From assembly GCA_026713285.1 (NCBI GenBank), contig JAPOOT010000324.1, positions 1-12,242 of the forward strand: DNA of 12,242 nucleotides, written 5' to 3'. The translations under genes were made by a program, and so were the position numbers. The notes beneath the pieces are model-generated. The model made no database searches, was not told the origin of the DNA, and was given only the letters and a program-made list of their open reading frames with translations. The stretch comes from Gemmatimonadota bacterium. GTDB lineage: Bacteria > JAAXHH01. Positions 6,469 to 12,242 of this stretch are shown here, one piece after another (position 1 is the first letter of the stretch; the number at the start of each line of letters is the position of its first letter).

Positions 6469-7341
6469 TCAGGTCTCGTCTTCGCGGTTGTCCCTGTATT
6501 CACAGAGCGCATTGGAGAGCGCAGCGAACTCGTTCAGGTCCAGGGTTTCCCCGCGACGTTTCAGGTTGATCCCGGTATGATCCGAAAGATAGCCGGCGGA
6601 ACCGGGAGCCAATCGATTCATTGCGTGGTGCAGCATCTTGCGTCGATGTTGAAAGGCCGCCTTGATCACGACAATCAACAAGCCGGCGTCCCTGACCGAA
6701 ACGGGAGGGCGTTCGTGAGGCGTCAACCGGAGGACGACCGAATCCACGGACGGACGGGGAACGAATCGATCGCCGCCCACGCGGAACAGCGATTCCACAC
6801 CGTAATGGTATGCCATGATGGCGGTTACCGCGCCATAGGCTTTCGTACCCGGATGCGCCGCCAGTCGGCCCCCCACTTCGTGCTGAACCATGAGGACCGC
6901 GCGCATGATCTTTTCTCGATGATCGATTAGCCGTTCAAGGACGGGTCCCGTGATTCCGTAGGGCAGGTTGGCCACGAGCACGAACCCGGGGTCGCCGTTT
7001 GCATTCATCAGTTCGGACAGGTCCAGATCGAGCACGTCCCGATTCATGATGGTCAGGTGGTCGTAGCCTCCATAGGCAGTCTGAAGGGCTCGTGCAAGTT
7101 CGGCATCGATTTCCACGACGGTTACTCGGCGGGCCCGGTTGACGAGGTGCCGCGTCAACGCGCCGGTCCCCGGTCCAATTTCAAGGACGGGCGTATGCCG
7201 CGTGACCCCTGCCGCCTCGACGATGCGGCGGGCGATGGACGAATCGTTCAGGAAGTGCTGTCCCCTCGACCGTGATGGGCGGAAGTCCGATCTGCGCAGG
7301 CTGGCCAGCAGATCATCGGGAGGATCGAGTACCGTGCTCAC
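6469..7341 (-). CDS. rsmA: 16S rRNA (adenine1518-N6/adenine1519-N6)-dimethyltransferase
   Basis: A 290-residue RsmA/KsgA enzyme, which dimethylates two adjacent adenines in the 3'-terminal helix of 16S rRNA during small-subunit maturation, using S-adenosylmethionine. Visible motifs are GQHFLND (27-33), motif I LEIGPGTGALT (53-63), the acidic residue that binds the SAM ribose in VVEID (75-79), NRDVLDLD (100-107), the catalytic NLPYG (125-129), and FVPRPSVDSVVLRL in the C-terminal half. The length is normal (about 260-290). The start is GTG at 7341-7339 and overlaps the TGA of tatD (GTGA, four bases), so translation is probably coupled. GGA lies about 5 bases upstream of the GTG. No residue essential to the family appears to be missing. 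Confidence 0.96.
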   Translation of the reverse strand: MSTVLDPPDDLLASLRRSDFRPSRSRGQHFLNDSSIARRIVEAAGVTRHTPVLEIGPGTGALTRHLVNRARRVTVVEIDAELARALQTAYGGYDHLTIMNRDVLDLDLSELMNANGDPGFVLVANLPYGITGPVLERLIDHREKIMRAVLMVQHEVGGRLAAHPGTKAYGAVTAIMAYHYGVESLFRVGGDRFVPRPSVDSVVLRLTPHERPPVSVRDAGLLIVVIKAAFQHRRKMLHHAMNRLAPGSAGYLSDHTGINLKRRGETLDLNEFAALSNALCEYRDNREDET

Positions 7342-8102
7342 TGGATTCCAAACACCTTTTTCGCGTTCTGGGTTGTAGTCCGCGCCAGTTCATCCATAGG
7401 CACGGCGCGGTGACGGGCTACCGCTTCGGCCGTGTTTACGAGGTAGGACGGTTCGTTCCGGCGTCCACGGTGGGGCACGGGCGCAAGGTAAGGCGCGTCC
7501 GTTTCGATCAGGATGCAATCCTTCGGCAACCCGGAGGCCACCTCGCCGACCGTCGAATTCTTGAATGTGGCGATGCCGCCGAACCCCAGGAAACATCCCA
7601 TGGATACGGCCTTTTCGGCCATGGCGGCGTCCCCGGTGAAGCAGTGCAGGATCGCGGTCGTTTCATCACCGGAGAACTCGTCCAACACGCCCATGACTTC
7701 GGCATGGGCTTCCCGGTCGTGCACGATAACCGGCAGGCCGGTGCTCCGGCCCCATTCCATGTGCCTTCTGAACGACGCCCGCTGCCGTGGGCCCGTGGAC
7801 CGGTCGTGATACATGTCGATGCCGGTTTCGCCCACACCGACGACGGACGGATGTTCCAGCAGTTTCTCGATTTCCCGGTAGTCCGCTTCGTGCGCCTCGT
7901 GGACGTGGCAGGGATGGATGCCCGCGGCGGCGTACACGGAGTCGCATCTCTCGGCGAGGGCCACGGCGGCCCTGCTGCTGCCTAAGTCGTACCCTACGGC
8001 GATCATGCCATCCACGCCCGCGTCGAGCGCACGTTGGATCACGTCATCGCGGTCATGGTCGAATGCTTCAGCCGTGAGATGGGTATGGGTATCGAACAGC
8101 AA
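7338..8102 (-). CDS. tatD: TatD-family metal-dependent deoxyribonuclease
   Basis: A 254-residue amidohydrolase-fold nuclease of the TatD/YcfH family. The metal ligands are all visible: DTHTH (His6 and His8), GETGID (Glu92), VIVHDRE (His128), ILHCFTG (His153) and ETDAPYLAP (Asp202). Family members are magnesium-dependent 3'-5' DNases linked to DNA repair or turnover. The start must include DTHTH near the N-terminus, and the only suitable codon is TTG at 8102-8100; no ATG or GTG lies in frame between the metG stop and this point, and no clear ribosome binding site precedes it. It follows metG by 72 bases and overlaps rsmA by four bases. The metG-tatD-rsmA order is widely conserved in bacteria and supports the assignment. 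YcfH is the E. coli paralogue with the same motifs, so the exact subfamily name is uncertain. Confidence 0.93.
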   Translation of the reverse strand: MLFDTHTHLTAEAFDHDRDDVIQRALDAGVDGMIAVGYDLGSSRAAVALAERCDSVYAAAGIHPCHVHEAHEADYREIEKLLEHPSVVGVGETGIDMYHDRSTGPRQRASFRRHMEWGRSTGLPVIVHDREAHAEVMGVLDEFSGDETTAILHCFTGDAAMAEKAVSMGCFLGFGGIATFKNSTVGEVASGLPKDCILIETDAPYLAPVPHRGRRNEPSYLVNTAEAVARHRAVPMDELARTTTQNAKKVFGIQ

Positions 8103-8174
8103 GGCAGTGTTTCGTTGCGGGTTTACCGTGTGATATCCGTTCCGCGCGACCGGCCGCGACCGGCGTGCCGGGCC

Positions 8175-10241
8175 TCAGCTTACCTGCGAGCCGGATTGAA
8201 CTCTGACATCCGGACCGAGAAGTATGGGTGCGCCGTCGTCGTCTTCTGCCGCGAGCAGCATGCCCCTGGATTCCACGCCCCGGATGTTCGCGGGCTCCAG
8301 GTTCGCCACCACTACGATCTGTCGCCCGACCAGCGCCTCCGGCGTATATTTCGTAGCGATGCCGGCCACGATCTGCCTCTCGTCCTCTCCGATGCGCAGT
8401 TTCAGCCTGAGCAGGCGGTCCGTACCGGGAACCGGCTCGGCCGCCACGACGTCCGCGATGCGCAAATCAATCTGGCGGAACGCGTCGAATGATATGAACT
8501 CGTTATGGTCCGTTGCGGCAGACTCCAACGCCTCCCCCGATTCCGTTTTCTCGTCACCCCGGGCTTCGGACTTGCCCAGTTTCGCGATCTGCGCGTCGAT
8601 CCCATCGTCCTCGATCTTGCGGAACAGGATTTCGACCTTGCCAATAGTCCGGCCGGACAGCGACGCATCGATATCGATTTCGTCCCAATTCTGCTCATCG
8701 ACGCGACCTTCCAGGCCTGTCATCTTCCACAGTCTTTCGGCGCTGAACGGCAGGATGGGCGACATGACCAGGGCGAGGACCCTCACCGCCTGCACGCACA
8801 CGTGGAGCGTGGCGGCGCAACGGGCGCGGTCGGTCTTTCGGGTATTCCATGGCGCCTGGTCGTTGAAGTACCGGTTGGAACGGTTTCCCAGGGCGATCAG
8901 CTCCCGGACGGCCCGCCTCACCTGGAAAGTTTCGTAGCACTCGCCTATCCGGGTGGGAGCACCGGAAACCGCCGCCAGCATCTCCCGGTCTTCCGTCGAA
9001 AAGGTTCCCGGCTCCGGGATCACGCCGTCGAAATACCGATTGATGAAAGTCAGCGTGCGGTTCACGAAATTCCCGAATATATCGGCCAGTTCGTTGTTGT
9101 TGCGCGCCTGGAAGTCCTTCCAGGTGAAATCGGCGTCCTTCGTCTCGGGCGAAATCGACGCCAGGCAGTACCGCATGGGATCGGGCGGGAAGTCCGCCAG
9201 GTACTCGTCGAGCCAGACCGCCCAGTTCCGGCTCGTGGACAGTTTCTGGCCCTCGATGTTGAGGAACTCGTTGGCCGGTATCTCCGACGGCAGGACGAAA
9301 TCACCGTGTTCCATGATCATCGCCGGCCAGAGGATCGCGTGAAAGACGATGTTGTCCTTGCCGAGGTAATTGACGAGTTTGCAGTCCGGATTGAGCCAGT
9401 AGTCCTTCCACCTGTCGGGATCGCCCTGGTCAACCGCCCATTCCCGGGTGGAAGATATGTAACCCAGGGTGTTTTCGAACCAGACGTACATGACCTTGCC
9501 CACCGCTTCCTCCGTCGGCAGCGCCACACCCCAGTTCAGGTCGCGGGAGATGGGGCGGTCGGACAATCCCTCGTTGAACCAGCCCTGGCAGTAATTGCGC
9601 ACGTTGGGCTTCCAGTGCTTCTTCGTGTCGATCCATTCCTGCAGACGGGACGACATGCGGGCGAGTTTGAAATACCAGTGGTTCACCGGACGCACCTCGA
9701 GCGGCCCGTTGCAGAACTCGCTGCGAGGGTCTATCAGCTGTGTGGCGTCCAGAATGGTGCCGCAGGCCTCGCACTGATCTCCTCGCGCGCGGTCGGATCC
9801 GCAGTGGGGGCACGTGCCTTCCACATAGCGGTCGGGCAGAAAGCGGTCGTTGGCCGGACAGTAGATCTGGTTAACTTCCCTGACTTCAAAACAGCCCTTC
9901 TCCTCCAGGCGGCGGAAGTAGGCCTGGGCCGTTTCATGGTGGATCGGCCGCGAAGTCTGCGAGAAATTGTCGTAGATGATGCCGAAGTCTTCCAGGGCGC
10001 CCTTGATGACGGGATAGTACCTGTCGACGAGTTCCTTGGGGGTTGTGCCTTCCTTCTCGGCGGCCAGGGTGATGGCCACGCCATGATCGTCCGATCCGCT
10101 GACGTGTACCACATCCCGGCCTTTCAAACGCTGGTAGCGCACGTAAATATCGCCGGGCAGATGGACTCCGGCGATGTGGCCGATGTGCAATTTGCCGTTC
10201 GCGTAGGGCAACGCGTCGGTTACGAGTATTTTCTCTGCCAA
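8175..10241 (-). CDS. metG: Methionyl-tRNA synthetase with C-terminal tRNA-binding domain
   Basis: A 688-residue class I aminoacyl-tRNA synthetase that charges tRNA-Met. It shows PYANGKLHIGH with the HIGH motif at 19-22, GSDDHG (49-54), one zinc knuckle formed by Cys144, Cys147, Cys157 and Cys160, and the KMSKS loop in the form KLSTS (333-337), followed by RNWAVW. The KxSTS form is common in the long MetRS group that also carries an added tail. A charged linker (about 545-580) leads to an EMAPII-like OB-fold tRNA-binding domain (about 584-688; FRQIDLRIADV, VVVANLEP, GVESRGMLLAA). The start is TTG at 10241-10239, with GAGGGAG just upstream; the next residues AEKILVTDALPYANG match the family's N-terminus, so an earlier or later start is unlikely. 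A promoter lies at 10309-10337. Confidence 0.97.
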   Translation of the reverse strand: MAEKILVTDALPYANGKLHIGHIAGVHLPGDIYVRYQRLKGRDVVHVSGSDDHGVAITLAAEKEGTTPKELVDRYYPVIKGALEDFGIIYDNFSQTSRPIHHETAQAYFRRLEEKGCFEVREVNQIYCPANDRFLPDRYVEGTCPHCGSDRARGDQCEACGTILDATQLIDPRSEFCNGPLEVRPVNHWYFKLARMSSRLQEWIDTKKHWKPNVRNYCQGWFNEGLSDRPISRDLNWGVALPTEEAVGKVMYVWFENTLGYISSTREWAVDQGDPDRWKDYWLNPDCKLVNYLGKDNIVFHAILWPAMIMEHGDFVLPSEIPANEFLNIEGQKLSTSRNWAVWLDEYLADFPPDPMRYCLASISPETKDADFTWKDFQARNNNELADIFGNFVNRTLTFINRYFDGVIPEPGTFSTEDREMLAAVSGAPTRIGECYETFQVRRAVRELIALGNRSNRYFNDQAPWNTRKTDRARCAATLHVCVQAVRVLALVMSPILPFSAERLWKMTGLEGRVDEQNWDEIDIDASLSGRTIGKVEILFRKIEDDGIDAQIAKLGKSEARGDEKTESGEALESAATDHNEFISFDAFRQIDLRIADVVAAEPVPGTDRLLRLKLRIGEDERQIVAGIATKYTPEALVGRQIVVVANLEPANIRGVESRGMLLAAEDDDGAPILLGPDVRVQSGSQVS

Positions 10242-10308
10242 GACTCCCTCACAGGCGCGGTCGATCTATGCCAGCTATGTCAGGCGAACCCTGTTGATTT
10301 CCAGCATC

Positions 10309-10337
10309 AGGATAGCGTGTTGAGGGCGGTTTGTCAA
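10309..10337 (-). promoter_or_regulatory. Sigma-70-type promoter upstream of metG
   Basis: On the minus strand a perfect -35 TTGACA (10337-10332) is separated by exactly 17 bases from a -10 TATCCT (10314-10309; 4 of 6 matches to TATAAT). It begins five bases after the holB stop and predicts transcription starting near 10302, giving a leader of about 60 bases before the metG TTG. Transcription from here would cover metG, tatD, rsmA and possibly the genes beyond. Confidence 0.7.
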
Positions 10338-10341
10338 CGGA

Positions 10342-11601
10342 TCAATCCGCGGCGGGCAAGGCACGGGGTGGTGTTTCATCGGAAGGCCTCCGGCGAGGGG
10401 GCATCTGGCGCGAAGGCGTCTGATGCGAAGGCGACTGGCGCGAGGCTGCAGATCCCCGTTTCAGTCTGAGTCTGAGGACAAGCACGAGGAGGGCCAGCTG
10501 CACGTGGGCGTTCCGCGCGATGTCCCGACTGGCCTCCTCGATGGCGGCAATGCCGTTCTCGATATCTTCGAGGTCCATCCCGGAAGCCAGCGCACGCAAG
10601 GCGTCGACGCGTTCGGTGTACGAGAGCGTGGAGGAATCGCCTGTGGTGTCGAGGATAAACAGATCGCGGTACAACGCCAGCAGATGATCCAGGATCCTGT
10701 CCATGACCGGTTCGTCCCGGTGCGAGGCGGCCAGCGATTCCACCTGTTCGAACAATCGCAGCGGTGTTGCGTCGTAAATGCATTCAAGCAGGATGAAGGC
10801 TTCCTCCCTGAGCCCCGCCCCCCGCTTGGATCTCGCCGTAAGTGCCTCGGAAAGGCGGCCTTCAGACCTGCGGGCGAGATCTCCGGCCTCCTCGGGATCA
10901 ATGTCATACCGCTCGATAAGCGCCGCCTTTACATCGGCTTCCCGCAGGCGCGCCAGAAAAACGGGTTGGCAGCGTGACACGATGGTCGGCGGCAGCCGCT
11001 GGGAGCGGGATGCGGTCAGTATGAGCATCAGGCTTCCCGGCGGCTCTTCCAGCGTCTTGAGCAGCGCGTTCGAAGCGGCGGTGTTCATCCGGTCCGCGGC
11101 CACGATAACCGCGACCTTCCTCCGTCCTTCGAAGGGCTTGGCGGACGCATCTCTACGAAGCGACCGGACGTCGTCCACGGAAAGGATGTCGTTCGAACCG
11201 AAAGGCAGAGCGGCGTAGGGGTCGTCCGCCAGCTGGAAGGCCAGGCCCATCCTGCGTTCCTGCCGGGCGTCGCCGCGGCTGGACGAACCCCCTCCACGGC
11301 CGGACGATCCTTCGCCGCGGCCGGATGGACGGTCCGGCGGCGGTGCGGATGAGGAAGGCACCAGCAGGTGTAAATCGGGATGTTGAAGCGCGCGAATCCG
11401 CCGGCAATGCCGGCACTGCCCGCAAGGTTCCCCGGGTCCGCTTTCGCAGTTGACCGCGCACGCGAGTTCAATGGCCAGCGCTTCGGCGCCAACGCCCGGC
11501 GGTCCGCAGAACAGGTACCCGTGAGCCAGGCGGTCCTGCGCTACGGCATTCATGAGCCGCTGCCGCTGTCTGTCGTGGCCTACAACGCGATCGAATGCCA
11601 T
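10342..11601 (-). CDS. holB: DNA polymerase III delta' subunit (clamp loader)
   Basis: A 419-residue clamp-loader subunit. It has the AAA+ layout: VVGHDRQRQRL, a P-loop relic CGPPGVGAEAL (32-42), a zinc-binding set Cys52, Cys60, Cys63, Cys66, then SVDDVRSL, the Walker B region VIVAADRMNTAASNALLKTLEEPP (by position 166-188), and the arginine-finger SRC motif (209-211). The P-loop lysine is missing (Ala39), as in E. coli delta', which does not hydrolyse ATP but supplies the SRC finger to gamma/tau. Two parts are unusual: a Ser/Gly/Arg-rich insert at about 84-117, and a Pro/Arg/Ser-rich repeat tail at about 387-416. At 419 residues it is longer than the usual 310-340. ATG 11601 lies 13 bases after the methyltransferase stop without a good ribosome binding site, so re-initiation by coupling is likely. 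Confidence 0.92.
   Translation of the reverse strand: MAFDRVVGHDRQRQRLMNAVAQDRLAHGYLFCGPPGVGAEALAIELACAVNCESGPGEPCGQCRHCRRIRALQHPDLHLLVPSSSAPPPDRPSGRGEGSSGRGGGSSSRGDARQERRMGLAFQLADDPYAALPFGSNDILSVDDVRSLRRDASAKPFEGRRKVAVIVAADRMNTAASNALLKTLEEPPGSLMLILTASRSQRLPPTIVSRCQPVFLARLREADVKAALIERYDIDPEEAGDLARRSEGRLSEALTARSKRGAGLREEAFILLECIYDATPLRLFEQVESLAASHRDEPVMDRILDHLLALYRDLFILDTTGDSSTLSYTERVDALRALASGMDLEDIENGIAAIEEASRDIARNAHVQLALLVLVLRLRLKRGSAASRQSPSHQTPSRQMPPRRRPSDETPPRALPAAD
10354..10443 (-). repeat. Six 15-bp coding repeats at the holB 3' end
   Basis: The holB tail encodes six five-residue units ending in proline: SRQSP, SHQTP, SRQMP, PRRRP, SDETP and PRALP. The first three are close copies at the DNA level, with the core GCGAAGGCGTCTG seen on the plus strand. 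The period of 15 bp keeps the reading frame. The tail is basic, rich in proline and expected to be disordered. Confidence 0.8.
11263..11325 (-). repeat. Three 21-bp coding repeats inside holB
   Basis: Residues 93-113 of the delta' protein form three seven-residue units, SGRGEGS, SGRGGGS and SSRGDAR, encoded by imperfect 21-bp direct repeats. They lie between the zinc module and the SVDDVR region, where other delta' proteins have a short linker. Confidence 0.75.
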
Positions 11602-11614
11602 ATGGAAGGTTCGG

Positions 11615-12242
11615 TTAGACGGGACGGACCACGTAATGGACCCTGTTGGATTTCTCCGACGCTTCTTCGAAGCTGAAACCGTCGAAAGCGCCGAGTACGT
11701 GGTAACCCGACTCCTGGCAGATTTCCTCGAGCCGGGCTACTGGATATATCCGTTGCTCGTGGCGTTCCCGGGTGGAATACCGCTTTCCTTCGCGGTTGAA
11801 AGTAAACTGGAATTCGTTGACCTGTATGCGCGTCTCGGGGACATACTCGCAACGCCGGACGTAGGAGAAATCCCCTTTGCTTTCCTGGTCGACCTGGTTA
11901 TGGAAGTACCTGCGCGAATTGATCTCCGTACATACGTCGAATACGAACAGGCCGCCTGCGTTCAAAACACGGCGCAACCCATTCAGCATCGCGGCGATGT
12001 CCGCCTCGTCCAAGACGTAGTTGAGGCTATCGTACAGGCATAGCACCGCGTCGAAGGATCCGGATACAGGCATGCGGACCATGTCGCCTACCTGGAAGCG
12101 AATGGCCCGGCTCGCATCAACGGATTTCCGCTTCGCGACGGCGATCATGCGCTCCGACCGGTCTATGCCCGTCATCCGGTATCCTCGGTCATCAAGGATA
12201 CACGCCATGGCCCCGGTCCCGCAGGCCAGTTCGAGTACGTCC
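11615..12242 (-). CDS. Class I SAM-dependent methyltransferase, 5' end cut by the window edge
   Basis: The visible 208 residues begin inside motif I, VLELACGTGAMA, the glycine-rich SAM-binding loop, so only a short N-terminal part (probably about 40-50 residues) is missing. Then come GYRMTGIDRSERMI (motif II, with an acidic residue for the SAM ribose), FQVGDMVRMPV, FDAVLCLYDSLNYV (motif IV), LRRVLNAGGLFVFDVC (motif V) and a beta-rich C-terminal part ending HYVVRPV. The family (methyltransferase type 11/25) modifies many small molecules and some macromolecules; the substrate cannot be inferred. An ATG at 12208 is internal to the fold and not the real start. The gene precedes holB by 13 bases, so the two are probably co-transcribed. 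Confidence 0.88.
   Translation of the reverse strand, partial: DVLELACGTGAMACILDDRGYRMTGIDRSERMIAVAKRKSVDASRAIRFQVGDMVRMPVSGSFDAVLCLYDSLNYVLDEADIAAMLNGLRRVLNAGGLFVFDVCTEINSRRYFHNQVDQESKGDFSYVRRCEYVPETRIQVNEFQFTFNREGKRYSTRERHEQRIYPVARLEEICQESGYHVLGAFDGFSFEEASEKSNRVHYVVRPV

Noticed and set aside
8145..8167. Short direct repeat CGCGACCGGC between metG and tatD
   Set aside because: Only two copies of about ten bases in a GC-rich spacer; no support for a regulatory site or terminator.
9231..9245. KLSTS in place of KMSKS in MetG
   Set aside because: KxSTS followed by RNWAVW is a known variant in long-form methionyl-tRNA synthetases and does not imply loss of activity.
8505..10469. A 654-codon open frame on the plus strand opposite metG
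   Set aside because: It is the mirror of metG, whose HIGH, zinc, KLSTS and tRNA-binding motifs prove the minus strand. The plus-strand product shows no recognisable domain, and long antisense frames are expected with the codon bias of GC-rich genes.
11478..11505. Loss of the P-loop lysine in HolB as a sign of decay
   Set aside because: The delta' subunit of E. coli also lacks a working P-loop, and the SRC arginine finger is present, so this is normal for the subunit.

Overview
The window looks like a piece of a GC-rich (by eye about 60% G+C) bacterial chromosome, and all ten genes lie on the minus strand, so gene order reads from high to low coordinates. No rRNA, tRNA, CRISPR array, insertion sequence or phage gene was seen. 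The lineage cannot be fixed from this stretch. A choline-sulfatase-type sulfatase beside a Gfo/Idh/MocA oxidoreductase, together with divergent core genes, would fit an uncultivated marine-type phylum such as Latescibacterota, but that is only a guess.

Right part (12242 down to 6469) is a housekeeping block: the end of a SAM-dependent methyltransferase (cut by the window edge), holB (DNA polymerase III delta' subunit), metG (methionyl-tRNA synthetase with C-terminal tRNA-binding domain), tatD (metal-dependent deoxyribonuclease) and rsmA (16S rRNA dimethyladenosine transferase). The order holB-metG-tatD-rsmA recalls the classical Gram-positive cluster. A good sigma-70-type promoter lies just after the holB stop and should drive metG and the genes that follow. 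tatD and rsmA overlap by four bases.

Middle part (6458 down to 1912) follows closely and contains four genes whose folds are recognisable but whose known functional residues look replaced: a membrane-anchored divergent polysaccharide-deacetylase-like protein, a PdxJ-like TIM barrel, a SecD-like protein and a SecF-like protein. The SecD-like gene has no ATG, GTG or TTG start upstream of its essential N-terminal part; an ATC codon with a well-placed ribosome binding site is the best candidate. The SecF-like protein has a pair of extra membrane segments where the periplasmic domain should be. This set of degenerate paralogues is the most unusual content of the window.

Left part (1921 down to 1): a tandem array of 20-bp repeats lies between the SecF-like gene and a choline-sulfatase-type sulfatase, and holds the stop codon of the SecF-like gene. 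After the sulfatase comes the start of a Gfo/Idh/MocA oxidoreductase that runs off the left edge. These two genes look like carbohydrate or sulfate-ester catabolism, unrelated to the housekeeping block.
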